Source of the DNA: Winogradskyella aurantiaca
Lineage (GTDB): Bacteria; Bacteroidota; Bacteroidia; Flavobacteriales; Flavobacteriaceae
Direction of reading: 5' to 3'
Length of the DNA: 64,000 nt
NCBI RefSeq assembly: GCF_003362725.1
Contig: NZ_QKTV01000004.1
Span: forward strand, 62,001 to 126,000
The notes below the pieces were generated by a model, which saw only the letters and a list, made by a program, of their open reading frames with translations, searched no databases and was not told the origin of the DNA. Positions 48,885 through 57,692 of the stretch are shown here, piece by piece. Both the position numbers and the translations under genes were made by a program. The stretch's first letter is position 1; each line of letters begins with the position of its first letter.

Positions 48885-51800
48885 ATGCTATGGAATGAGC
48901 TCTTTTTTAAATCAGAACTATGGTATCGTCTGTCCGCTTGTATAGCCATAATAGTTCTTGTAGGATGCAAGCCAGACCATAAAGAGTTTGAACTTGCAGA
49001 TAAACAACAACCCATTCAGGTTAATATAGTCTCACCTGACACTATTCTCCTGGCTAATCTACCAGACAGTCTACAGCCCAAACCAATATTTCTAGAAAAC
49101 AGGCCAGCACCATTGAAAATTAAAATCCCAAAACCGGGTTCATCCGACCGCCCTGAGTTCCACCCAATCTTTAAAAAATCCCCACTGAAACCTCCTGTTG
49201 AAGTCGAGGCAGAATTTTCAACGGTATTCCAAAATTATTCCACTGAGGAAGGTGTGGCTGTCGACCTAATCTCTTGCTCATTTGCAGATTCAAAAGGTAA
49301 CCTTTGGTTTGGCACATTTGTTGCCGGTTTGAGCAAATACAATGGAAAAGTTTTTACCAGATATACAACATCACATGGCTTAATTGATAACGAAATTTCT
49401 CAAATTTCAGAAGACCAACAAGGGAATATATGGATCGCCACCTCAAAAGGTGTTTCCAAATTTGATGGGGCAGGTTTTACAACTGTATATAATGAAAGTA
49501 AGGTAACTCACATTCTTCAAGACAGGGATGGGACATTTTGGTTTTCCACCTATAAAGGCCTTGTTCATCACACTAATAATGGCAACACACTTTATACAAA
49601 AAATAACGGTCTTTCCTCTAATCGCGTACATACATTAATCCAGAATGAATCGGGTGAATTATTCATAGCTAATGAAAATGGAATAAGCATTTACGATGGT
49701 GAGAAGTTCACTCATAAAACCGATGAGATCGATCCCAAGTACAGGCCCATCCGACAAATTATTATTGACAATAATCAAAATATCTGGATAGGATCACCCT
49801 TTGGCCTTGCAAAAGTTACTAAAGAGAATATCCGTTATTATCCTGTCAATAAAAAATTCAATAAATATTCGAAAACTTATACATTTTTAGATAGTCAAGG
49901 TAATATTTGGCTTGTAATTCGGGGAGAAGAAATACTTCGGTTTGATGGTTCAAATTTTACTTCAATCAATCCTTCGAGAGAAACAGAAAATAATGATATA
50001 GAAAATATTATAGAAGATGCAAGCGGCAATATTTGGATGGGAACAAATTCAGGCATAATAAAATATGCAGGAGATGCAATTCTTAATATCAAACGAGAAC
50101 AAGGAATCATTGACAGGAGTATCAGAAGTATTGTTCAAGATGATGAAGGTTACCTCTGGTTTGCCGGAAACTCGGAAGGCATAAGCCGATTTGATGGTGT
50201 TCATTTTTTGAACTTTAGCATAAGACAAGGATTGCCCACACAAATTTTTTGGGCAATTGAAACAGACGATAAAGGCAATATTTGGTTAGGTACCACTAAT
50301 ATTGGCTATGGTGGTCTCATAAAGTTTGATAAAGAGTCTTTTACTATATTATCAAAGAATCAAGGATTGGCCTCCCCCCAGGTTTATTTCATTTATCATG
50401 ACCAAAATGACTCCTTATATATTGCCACGTCTGCCGGAATAAGCCTATTCGACGGAAAGTCTTTTACCAATTTTTCAGACAGAAATGGACTTGTCAACAA
50501 TCAGGTGTTTTGTATAACAAAAGATAAAAATGGAGATTTCTGGTTTGGTACGGCAGATGGTATTAGCAAGTTTAATGGTCAATCCTTTATCAACTACCAT
50601 GGGGAGAACGGACCAGGTGACGCAGACATTAAATCCATCATTGAAGATAAAGACGGGAACCTCTGGTTGGGTAGCTATGGAAAGGGCTTATACCGATTTG
50701 ATGGGGATTCTTTTCATCAATTTACAACCCAGAATGGCTTACCTGATAATGTCATTACACAAGTTGCCTTATCCGAAGAAGGTAATATTGTGATAGGGAC
50801 CAATAACGGCATTGCCATACTTAAGGGGTTTAATCAAAAAAGGAAAATAAATAACTTTCAAAATAAATCAGAAAGTCTTCATATTAATGTAAATAACAGA
50901 CTTTCAAATAGTGAATTATCCGAGTACGCACCTGTATTTGAAATTTACAACACCAGTACTGGTTATCAGATTAAAGATGTTAACCGCGGACAACGTGGCA
51001 TCTATTTAGATAAAAAAGGTGTGCTATGGATAGCTACAGGCTCCGAAAAGAGTGGTTTAGTACGTATGGATTATAAAGAACTATCAAATAATAGACGTCC
51101 GCCTAATAATACGCTCACTGCCATTAAGATCAATAACGAAAATATTTCCTGGCGAAGTTTAAGGTTAGATTCGACCACGAAAAAATCGGATATCCATTCA
51201 TTTTATACAGTAGATCCATCAATTTCTGAAGAGATTACTACTTTCGGGAAACCATTGAGTAGGGAAGAAAGATTAGGGTTAAGGTCAAAATATAAGGCCT
51301 TAGTTTTTGACAATGTTAGCCCATTCAATTCCATTCCCCAAAATTTGATCCTACCTCATTCACATAACAACCTAACTATTGAATTTTGTGCCATAGAGCC
51401 TGCGTACCCAAAACTCGTTAAATATCAATTCAAGTTGGAAGGATACAGCGACTCTTGGAGTCCTCCGTCTAATCAAACCTCTGCGACTTTTGGAAACATT
51501 TTTGAAGGTGATTACACATTTTACGTGCGTTCTAAAAGTACTGAAGGGGTTTGGTCGGAACCATTAACCTATTCATTTACTGTTCTCCCGCCATGGTATA
51601 GAACACTCTGGGCCTATGCTTCCTATATTATTATCTTTCTTTTTGGTTTCAGGAGCTTTAGTAAATACAGAGAACGAAAACTCATTGCTGAAAAGGAAAA
51701 GTTGGAAGAAACCGTTCTAGAGCGGACCAATGAATTAATTCTAGAAAAAAAGAAGTCGGATAATCTTTTACTCAATATTCTACCCAAAGAAATTGCTCAA

Positions 51801-52367
51801 GAACTAAAAGAAACGGGTAGCGTAATTCCAAAAAGACATAAAAATGTTACAATTCTCATGACCGATTTTAAAGGGTTTACTGAGCTGGTAGCATCTGTCC
51901 CGGCCATTACTCTGGTCGATGAACTCAATGATATTTTTGGACGATTCGATGAAATTGTTGAGGAGACAGGTATTCAAAAAATTGAAACCATTGGTGATGC
52001 GTATGTTGCTGCATACGGGCTTGAGGAGGAGACGACCGAGCATGCTATTAATTGTATTATAGCCGCACAAAAGATGTTAGCCTACCTTGAGAAAAGAAAC
52101 GAAAAACATGACATAAAATGGAATATGAGAGTTGGCATACACTCTGGTCCAATAGTGGCTGGAGTCGTTGGAAAGAAAAAATTTAATTATGATCTTTTTG
52201 GGGATACCATAAATACAGCAAGCAGGATGGAGTCCTTAGGAGAGCCTGGCAGAATAAATATTTCAGATTCTACATATCAGCTTGTCAAGCATGCCGTCAA
52301 ATGTGAGTATAGAGGAAAAATCCATGCCAAAGGTAAAGGTGAATTAGACATGTACTTTGTAAAATAA
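48885..52367 (+). CDS. Beta-propeller sensor fused to class III nucleotide cyclase
   Basis: 1160 residues from ATG 48885 (TTG 48876 possible). N-terminal signal or anchor with LVGCKPD. Two-component-regulator propeller repeats fill about 100-660 (recurring D-x-x-GN-x-W-x-G-T and G-x-S-x-F/Y-DG). A Y_Y_Y domain follows (about 825-900: YQFKLEGYSDSWSPPSNQTSATFGNI), then one membrane helix (about 905-925), a coiled coil and a cyclase domain (about 970-1160). In most Bacteroidota this sensor is joined to a histidine kinase. The cyclase has TDFKGFTEL, IETIGDAYVA and YDLFGDTINTASRMES. Confidence 0.9.
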   Translation: MLWNELFFKSELWYRLSACIAIIVLVGCKPDHKEFELADKQQPIQVNIVSPDTILLANLPDSLQPKPIFLENRPAPLKIKIPKPGSSDRPEFHPIFKKSPLKPPVEVEAEFSTVFQNYSTEEGVAVDLISCSFADSKGNLWFGTFVAGLSKYNGKVFTRYTTSHGLIDNEISQISEDQQGNIWIATSKGVSKFDGAGFTTVYNESKVTHILQDRDGTFWFSTYKGLVHHTNNGNTLYTKNNGLSSNRVHTLIQNESGELFIANENGISIYDGEKFTHKTDEIDPKYRPIRQIIIDNNQNIWIGSPFGLAKVTKENIRYYPVNKKFNKYSKTYTFLDSQGNIWLVIRGEEILRFDGSNFTSINPSRETENNDIENIIEDASGNIWMGTNSGIIKYAGDAILNIKREQGIIDRSIRSIVQDDEGYLWFAGNSEGISRFDGVHFLNFSIRQGLPTQIFWAIETDDKGNIWLGTTNIGYGGLIKFDKESFTILSKNQGLASPQVYFIYHDQNDSLYIATSAGISLFDGKSFTNFSDRNGLVNNQVFCITKDKNGDFWFGTADGISKFNGQSFINYHGENGPGDADIKSIIEDKDGNLWLGSYGKGLYRFDGDSFHQFTTQNGLPDNVITQVALSEEGNIVIGTNNGIAILKGFNQKRKINNFQNKSESLHINVNNRLSNSELSEYAPVFEIYNTSTGYQIKDVNRGQRGIYLDKKGVLWIATGSEKSGLVRMDYKELSNNRRPPNNTLTAIKINNENISWRSLRLDSTTKKSDIHSFYTVDPSISEEITTFGKPLSREERLGLRSKYKALVFDNVSPFNSIPQNLILPHSHNNLTIEFCAIEPAYPKLVKYQFKLEGYSDSWSPPSNQTSATFGNIFEGDYTFYVRSKSTEGVWSEPLTYSFTVLPPWYRTLWAYASYIIIFLFGFRSFSKYRERKLIAEKEKLEETVLERTNELILEKKKSDNLLLNILPKEIAQELKETGSVIPKRHKNVTILMTDFKGFTELVASVPAITLVDELNDIFGRFDEIVEETGIQKIETIGDAYVAAYGLEEETTEHAINCIIAAQKMLAYLEKRNEKHDIKWNMRVGIHSGPIVAGVVGKKKFNYDLFGDTINTASRMESLGEPGRINISDSTYQLVKHAVKCEYRGKIHAKGKGELDMYFVK

Positions 52368-52459
52368 GATGAAATAGACTTAATTGAGGGTTCAAGAGGA
52401 TCATGTGGAAATAATAACTATTACTGTTAACAAAAACTTGTTTGCACTTTAAAAACTAC

Positions 52460-52480
52460 TGCCAACTATGTATAACTGCC
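52460..52480 (+). repeat. attC32, left half remnant
   Basis: Left core TGCCAAC followed by TATGTATAACTGCC, as in the left arm of attC9-type sites. The right half is missing. Confidence 0.45.
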
Positions 52481-52493
52481 AAAAAAAATTGTA

Positions 52494-52943
52494 ATGAACG
52501 TTTTACCTAAAGAAATAAATAATAATTATCAAGGCAGAAAAATAGCGTTATACCTTTTCTATCTTATTGCAATAATGACTGTTGTAAGAAGCCTAATCCA
52601 TATGTTTGCAACTGACGGCGGCGCTCAGAGTATCGCAACCATCCCCTTAAGCAGCTATTCTGCAGAAGCCGCAGATGTTGTTGTGCACATTTTTGCCGAG
52701 TGGGGACTGACCCAATTGCTTTTTGGCATTTTATATATCATTGTTTTGTGGCGATATAAAAGTCTAATTCCGTTAATGTATTTATTCATCTTAACAGAAT
52801 ACTCTGGCAGGCTTTTTCTAACATTCTATAAACCTATCATCTTAGAAGGCAATGCCCCTGGAGGTGTTGGCAATTACATCATGATTCCTTTAGCCCTAAT
52901 AATGCTTGTTTTATCCCTTCGAAAGACTAAAAAAAATGCTTGA
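52494..52943 (+). CDS. Four-helix membrane protein A (paralogue of next)
   Basis: 149 residues, four membrane helices. Motifs TVVRSLIHMFATDGGAQSIATI and LFGILYIIVLWRYKSLIPLMYLF. The following gene has the same plan (IDIIRGYMHTFNINYASANIARI; FVYAIIVWKAKHITPYILLI), so they are diverged tandem paralogues. Function unknown. The genes overlap by 8 bases. Confidence 0.72.
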   Translation: MNVLPKEINNNYQGRKIALYLFYLIAIMTVVRSLIHMFATDGGAQSIATIPLSSYSAEAADVVVHIFAEWGLTQLLFGILYIIVLWRYKSLIPLMYLFILTEYSGRLFLTFYKPIILEGNAPGGVGNYIMIPLALIMLVLSLRKTKKNA

Positions 52944-53337
52944 CAAATCCTTATCTCTAAAAATCAACACTATCATTTTAGGTGTAATTGCTGTAATTGA
53001 TATTATTCGAGGATATATGCACACGTTTAATATAAATTATGCATCTGCAAACATTGCTAGAATTGATCCGCACCCAGATGCAATGTACCTATTGGGTGTA
53101 TTTGGCATGTCAAACTTTCTAACGGCATTCGTTTATGCAATTATAGTTTGGAAAGCCAAACACATAACCCCATATATCTTACTCATAATTCCTTTTGCGT
53201 ACTTAGTAGGAATTATTGGACTTAGAACTGAAGATGTTCAAATGCAATCAGAATTTAATGGCCAGTACATAATGTTTGGCTATTTCACTATATGCCTCTT
53301 AACATCACTCCTGTATTTCACTTCAAAAAAACAATGA
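52936..53337 (+). CDS. Four-helix membrane protein B
   Basis: 133 residues from ATG 52936 (MLDKSLSLKINTIILGV); an upstream start at 52906 would overlap the previous gene more. Four membrane helices, RGYMHTF near the first. It overlaps the next gene by 4 bases. Function unknown. Confidence 0.7.
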   Translation: MLDKSLSLKINTIILGVIAVIDIIRGYMHTFNINYASANIARIDPHPDAMYLLGVFGMSNFLTAFVYAIIVWKAKHITPYILLIIPFAYLVGIIGLRTEDVQMQSEFNGQYIMFGYFTICLLTSLLYFTSKKQ

Positions 53338-53684
53338 TGAAGCATTTAATTTTAATCGCAGTAACACTTTGTTCATTTTCAGTATTTGGACAATCTAATC
53401 TAACCGGAACTTGGAATACAGGAGAAGACAATACCGTCATTGAAATAACTGAATCAGCTGGTAAAACAACCGGAAAAATTAAATCATCTGACAATCCCAA
53501 AGCCACCCTTGGCAAAGTCATGTTAAAGGATTTAAAAAAGAGCAGTAGAAGTTGGAAAGGAAAAATCTACGCAGCTAAAAGACAAAAATGGTACGATGCT
53601 GAAATCACCCCAAAAGGCGATGTTCTTGAAATTAAAATAAGTGTAGGTTTCTTTAGTAAAACTGTTGTGTGGAAGAAAACTTAA
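53334..53684 (+). CDS. Secreted DUF2147-like protein
   Basis: 116 residues from ATG 53334 with signal peptide (about 1-20, ending VFGQ). DUF2147 pattern: LTGTWNTGEDNTVIEITESAGKTTGKI, KDLKKSSRSWKGKIYAAKRQKWYDAEITPKGDVLEIKISVGFF, W near the end. A small beta-barrel envelope protein of unknown function. Translationally coupled to the preceding gene (ATGATGA). Confidence 0.82.
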   Translation: MMKHLILIAVTLCSFSVFGQSNLTGTWNTGEDNTVIEITESAGKTTGKIKSSDNPKATLGKVMLKDLKKSSRSWKGKIYAAKRQKWYDAEITPKGDVLEIKISVGFFSKTVVWKKT

Positions 53685-53752
53685 GATTTAACTACATATC
53701 CAAATTATCTAAAGCAAAGAATAAGTAACTGAACGAATTATAAAAGGAAATT

Positions 53753-54853
53753 ATGAAAAACACAATCTTAGCAGTAACAATGATTATTTTACTCGTAAGT
53801 TGCCAATCAAACAAAAAAGAAGAATCAACCAAAACAGAGCAATCAACAACAGGAACAGTAACTACTGAGGATGCTTTTTTTGCTACCAATGGAAGAATAG
53901 TTACTCCTGAAACATATCCAACAGACGAAACATCCCGTCAAATCCTTAAGAATCAGAACCTAGTTGGAGTAAATAAATTTCTTCATAAGAGCCAATTAAC
54001 GCCAACAGATAACCAACCAGTTGTTAGAATGAACAGAGATACTTACTACTCATTTGCAGTTATTGATGTTTCCAAAGGAGCTAAGATTATCATGCCTGAG
54101 ATACCTAAAGGAAAGTATATGTCGGTACAGGGTGTGACAGAAGACCACCGTATTCAAGCAATGAAATATGGTCCTGGGACATTTAACCTATCAACCCATA
54201 CAGGAAAGCATCTAAACCTTATTATACGACTAGATGCGACGTTCACCGAATCAGAAGTCAAAGAAATTCAGGATAAAATGCGTATAGAATCCAATTCCAA
54301 TGAAGAATTTAGAACCGCTCCTGTAAATCAGAAATCATTCACTGAAGTGGAAAACGCGCTGAAAGCTAAACTACCTGCTATAGCTAAGCAAGATGATTTA
54401 AATCTGATGCAAGGAATGTTTACTGACCCCAATGATGAATCGGGTCAGGACTTTTCAGATGAGAAATATCAAGTTGGCGCAGCAGTTGGATGGGGAGGCG
54501 CACAAATGAAGGATAATATTTATGAAGCATCTGGAAACTTTTCTACGGATAGCTGCTACGAGCTTACCTTTGAAGACCCCAAAAACACAGCATTTTGGTC
54601 CATTACCGTTTATGATGCAAAGGGTTTTATGTTTAATGATCTAGCCAACTTCAGCTCAAATACTGCTAAAGCGAATGATGATGGAACATACACCATAAGT
54701 TTTGGTTGTGGAGAGGGTGCATCGAACAACATAGAAGTCGCTAACTCAACTAACCAATTTAACATCATTGTTCGTCACTACCAGCCATCAAAACGAGTAA
54801 TTGACGAGGGCTATCGACTCGTGCCTTTCTTGAAAGAAGTTTCCAATGAATAG
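53753..54853 (+). CDS. DUF1254 lipoprotein
   Basis: 366 residues, lipobox LVSCQSNKK. It carries the DUF1254-type region (NQPVVRMNRDTYYSFAVIDVSKGAKIIMPEIPKGKYMSVQGVTEDHR, about 84-131) and the DUF1214-like end (SCYELTFEDPKNTAFWSITVYDAKGFMFND ... NIIVRHYQPSK). Same superfamily as the C21 protein at 28835 but shorter. Envelope-located, function unknown. Confidence 0.85.
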   Translation: MKNTILAVTMIILLVSCQSNKKEESTKTEQSTTGTVTTEDAFFATNGRIVTPETYPTDETSRQILKNQNLVGVNKFLHKSQLTPTDNQPVVRMNRDTYYSFAVIDVSKGAKIIMPEIPKGKYMSVQGVTEDHRIQAMKYGPGTFNLSTHTGKHLNLIIRLDATFTESEVKEIQDKMRIESNSNEEFRTAPVNQKSFTEVENALKAKLPAIAKQDDLNLMQGMFTDPNDESGQDFSDEKYQVGAAVGWGGAQMKDNIYEASGNFSTDSCYELTFEDPKNTAFWSITVYDAKGFMFNDLANFSSNTAKANDDGTYTISFGCGEGASNNIEVANSTNQFNIIVRHYQPSKRVIDEGYRLVPFLKEVSNE

Positions 54854-54920
54854 GGCTTTACTGGAATAAATGATAGAAATAAAATGTTTGGTTAGTTATG
54901 AAAAGTAACGTTTTTAATTC

Positions 54921-54950
54921 CCGTACTACTCATAGCGCTGACCGTTTTAT
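54921..54950 (+). repeat. attC33, right half remnant
   Basis: ACTACTCATAGCGCTGACCGTTTTAT matches the end of GGCTAT-type sites (ACTACTCATAGCCGAGACCGTT). The left half in 54854-54920 is not recognisable. Confidence 0.6.
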
Positions 54951-55048
54951 GCAAACCTGGGAAAAATCTGATTGCTTCTAGAACATAATGAATTCGTGAC
55001 AAAACAAATTTTAACGATTGAATAATCCTTTTTATTAATTGACGTTTG

Positions 55049-55056
55049 TATTTTTG
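55049..55056 (+). promoter_or_regulatory. Possible -7 box before the DUF3050 gene
   Basis: TATTTTTG fits TAnnTTTG 31 bases before the start codon at 55087. No good -33 box at the right distance. Confidence 0.35.
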
Positions 55057-55086
55057 TTTAGTTTATTTTATTAATGTTTAAACAAA

Positions 55087-55881
55087 ATGAACAGGATAGA
55101 GCACATAGAAAAAGAAATCTCAAACTTAAGAAGAGAATTACAAAACCACATTTTATATAAAAATTTAAATACCGTTGAAGACATAAAGGTATTTATGGAA
55201 AATCACGTCTTTGCTGTTTGGGATTTTATGTCACTCTTAAAAAATCTTCAAATAAATCTTACTAAAGTCCAAACACCTTGGTCACCGCCAAAAAACCCAA
55301 AACTATCAAGATTTATAAATGAAATTGTATATGGTGAGGAAAGTGACATTAATGAATTAGGAGAGCCAAAAAGTCATTTTGAGATGTACTTGGATGCCAT
55401 GAAGCAAATCAATGCATATACAAATGAAATTGATCGTTTCATAAAGTTGATTGAAATAGGTTATTCTGTAGAATATTCCTTAAATGAGACTGCAATTGAT
55501 GAAAGAGTGAAAGACTTCGTTAAATTCACCTTTTCTGTAATAGACACGAATAAATCTCACCTTGTTGCTTCTGCATTTACATTTGGACGTGAAGACCTTA
55601 TACCCGATATGTTCATTGAAATTCTCAAAAAGGCTGATTCCAAAAACGTAAAATATAGCAAATTAACCTACTATCTTGAAAGACACATCGAGTTAGATGG
55701 TGACGAACACGGTCCTTTATCCCTTGAATTGATTTCTGAGTTATGTGGTAATGATCGCACAAAATGGGCTGAAGCTTTAGCAGTTGCAAAACAATCTTTA
55801 GAAAAAAGAATTTCTCTTTGGGATGCAATCAATGACATCATTCAAAAGAAACAGCCAGTGTATAATACTGTGTATAATTAA
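55087..55881 (+). CDS. DUF3050 family protein (heme-oxygenase-like fold)
   Basis: 264 residues. DUF3050 features: [38 protein letters not shown] (about 18-55) with conserved His, [24 protein letters not shown] (about 63-88) and [18 protein letters not shown] (about 193-210), whose His and Glu residues suggest a di-metal site as in heme-oxygenase-like oxygenases. Activity unknown. The last codons (VYNTVYN) lie in attC34, whose arm provides the stop. Confidence 0.87.
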   Translation: MNRIEHIEKEISNLRRELQNHILYKNLNTVEDIKVFMENHVFAVWDFMSLLKNLQINLTKVQTPWSPPKNPKLSRFINEIVYGEESDINELGEPKSHFEMYLDAMKQINAYTNEIDRFIKLIEIGYSVEYSLNETAIDERVKDFVKFTFSVIDTNKSHLVASAFTFGREDLIPDMFIEILKKADSKNVKYSKLTYYLERHIELDGDEHGPLSLELISELCGNDRTKWAEALAVAKQSLEKRISLWDAINDIIQKKQPVYNTVYN

Positions 55882-55992
55882 TTACTAGATCACGGCCGAT
55901 TTACGAAAATTAGACTGGAATTTTCTATCTGTGATTTGTTTGATAGCATAGTTGCTTAACCACGTAACTAATAATACACATAACCGTTAGAC
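55860..55992 (+). repeat. attC34, last recognisable site, 133 bp
   Basis: AATACTGTGTATAATTAATTACTAG opens it (AAC mutated to AAT) and CGTAACTAATAATACACATAACC plus GTTAGAC closes it. GTGTAT/ATACAC arms pair; inner part decayed. Confidence 0.7.
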
Positions 55993-56063
55993 AAAATTAA
56001 AACATACTCTCGTTATCAAGAATGCAAATTGACGGTCCAAATTAAAAAAGCTCTAAACAAAGA

Positions 56064-56117
56064 ATGATCTGTAAAAACTGTGAAACTCAACTTGAAGGAG
56101 ACTATTGCAATCACTGA
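56064..56117 (+). pseudogene. Remnant of a DUF3667 gene start
   Basis: ATG at 56064 reads MICKNCETQLEGDYCNH then stop. It matches the zinc-ribbon start of the intact gene at 59664 (MTCKNCGNEFKGDYCNQCGQ). The frame breaks exactly where CGQ should follow, and no further DUF3667 sequence is seen; the following 160 bases to 56280 have a short open frame (from 56105) that I do not trust. Confidence 0.65.
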
Positions 56118-56281
56118 AGCAGATGAATCCATTGAAAAGACCAACTGCGGTAGCACAAGAAACTATAGAACTGAAATATTTGATGGAACTTTTTCTAAAA
56201 AAAGGAATCGTCCTTGAAGAAAAGGTATATGATATTGAAGATTTAAAAAATGTTCCAAAAACCCTACACGTACCTAGCCAT

Positions 56282-57679
56282 TTAAACGCTTATTGCGGAT
56301 CTCGTTTTTAAAGAAGGAGTATTGGATACGAAGCCTTCTAAAACTTTAAAGAAATTAAGAATGTCTTCTTTACTGTTATTGGCATTAATGGTTACAAATC
56401 TTATGAAGGTATCATCATTGAAGGAGCCAAATCCAACCACTGTTTGCTGATGTTCGTATAAGGCCGTACAGAGTGCCATGGGATCTGTATCTTTATAATT
56501 AAAACAAACAGAAATGGAGTCGTCATAACTGTATAAGGTATAATCTGGATGACGTCTTATATAGTCCAGAGCTACATTTGCCAGCTCAAACTGTTGATCA
56601 ATAATCTTCTCTAAACCACTGGTGCCAATAGACTTCCAAAGTGTCCAGAATTTTAAGGCATCATTTCTTCGTCCACATTGAAATGATGTTTTACCCAGGT
56701 TAAAGTCATCACCATCGGTCTGATACAAATAACTAGCGTCATTACTGAACGAATTGTGCAGGTGTTTTTTGTCATTAACCAGAATTAAAGAGCAGGTTAA
56801 TGGAGTGCCTAACATTTTATGTGCATTGTAGCTAAAAGAGTCTGATCTTTCTGCACCCTTCACAAGATGTTTGTAAGTGTCACTAAAAATCACACTGCCA
56901 CAATAGGCTCCATCTACGTGGAGCCAGATGTCATATGTTTCGGTAATATCGGCGATTTCATCGATGGGATCAAACGCCCCTAATACCGTAGTACCTGCCG
57001 TGGCATTCACAAAAAAAGGAATGCATCCCTTACTTATATCCGCTTTAATTTGGGCTTCTAGTTTATGGGGTATCATTTTTCCATCGGCATCCGTTTCTAT
57101 ATACCTCATGTTGTTTCTACCAATTCCCGCAAAACTGGCATTCTTTGCATTTGAGTAATGCGATTCTTTAGAAGTGTAGGCAATCAAGGGTTTCGACATT
57201 CCATCAAATCGGCAATTAGGATCTTTGGCATCACGTGCCATGACCATAGCCATGTAATTACTCATAGAACCCCCGGTTGGAAAAGTGCCATTACTGCTTT
57301 CTCCATAACCCACTAGCTTACACGACTGTTTAATAATTTCCTGCTCGATCCCAACCTGTGGACCAGCAACCTTGTAAGTATACATACTGTTATTGAGCAG
57401 CACCGCTAGCAAATCACCCAACACGGCTTTGGGTTGTCTCCCACCAAAAAGCTGATTAAAAAACAAACGGGTTGCAGTTTTGGGTGTTGCGATTAAAACA
57501 TCACTTAATACGGCCTTCAATTCATCATCAATGACTGGATTCTGGTTTAATGATAGATCGAGCGTGTCGTATAATTGATTAGCGTCTATGCGCTCGGCAA
57601 CAGGATTTTGCTCTTCTTCGTTGATTAATACCTCGACAAGCTCGTGGAACAACTCCAAATCGTTTCTTAGTGTAGACAT
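56282..57679 (-). CDS. PLP-dependent group II decarboxylase, probable cysteine sulfinate decarboxylase
   Basis: 465 residues. Motifs of the glutamate/cysteine-sulfinate/aspartate decarboxylase family: FFNQLFGG (74-81), GTFPTGGSMSNYMAMVMAR (131-149), His174 in KESHYSNAK (stacks on PLP), ATAGTTVLGAFDPIDEIADI, Asp256 in WLHVDGAYCGS and the PLP lysine Lys288 in SYNAHKML. Immediately downstream (14 bases) of a cysteine dioxygenase gene, so cysteine sulfinate is the likely substrate and hypotaurine the product. Aspartate or glutamate decarboxylation remains possible. Confidence 0.85.
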   Translation of the reverse strand: MSTLRNDLELFHELVEVLINEEEQNPVAERIDANQLYDTLDLSLNQNPVIDDELKAVLSDVLIATPKTATRLFFNQLFGGRQPKAVLGDLLAVLLNNSMYTYKVAGPQVGIEQEIIKQSCKLVGYGESSNGTFPTGGSMSNYMAMVMARDAKDPNCRFDGMSKPLIAYTSKESHYSNAKNASFAGIGRNNMRYIETDADGKMIPHKLEAQIKADISKGCIPFFVNATAGTTVLGAFDPIDEIADITETYDIWLHVDGAYCGSVIFSDTYKHLVKGAERSDSFSYNAHKMLGTPLTCSLILVNDKKHLHNSFSNDASYLYQTDGDDFNLGKTSFQCGRRNDALKFWTLWKSIGTSGLEKIIDQQFELANVALDYIRRHPDYTLYSYDDSISVCFNYKDTDPMALCTALYEHQQTVVGFGSFNDDTFIRFVTINANNSKEDILNFFKVLEGFVSNTPSLKTRSAISV

Positions 57680-57692
57680 AAATTTTTAAAAA

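Larger units (their letters stand above)
9768..55992 (+). mobile_element. Integron-like gene cassette array (about 30 cassettes)
   Basis: Roughly 46 kb in which genes alternate with palindromic sites that start with a variable 7-mer ending AAC and finish with (A/G)ACC or AAACC plus GTT and a variable tetramer. In the first 22 cassettes head and tail ten-mers are complementary at 8-10 of 10 positions, the rule for integron cassettes. Cargo is AT-richer than the flanks and almost all on the + strand. From about 34.7 kb on, sites are increasingly mutated or halved. The last recognisable right core is GTTAGAC at 55986-55992. Confidence 0.8.

Noticed and set aside
10413-55992. Intergenic palindromes as MITEs or REP elements
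   Set aside because: They would not explain why the flank of each site is complementary to the head of its own cassette, nor why different site families share only the AAC...GTT frame.
9768-55992. CRISPR array
   Set aside because: Repeats are far apart, separated by genes, and there are no short unique spacers or Cas genes.
56105-56311. 68-codon open frame as a gene
   Set aside because: It starts inside the DUF3667 remnant and overlaps the end of the minus-strand decarboxylase gene; no family or start signal recognised.
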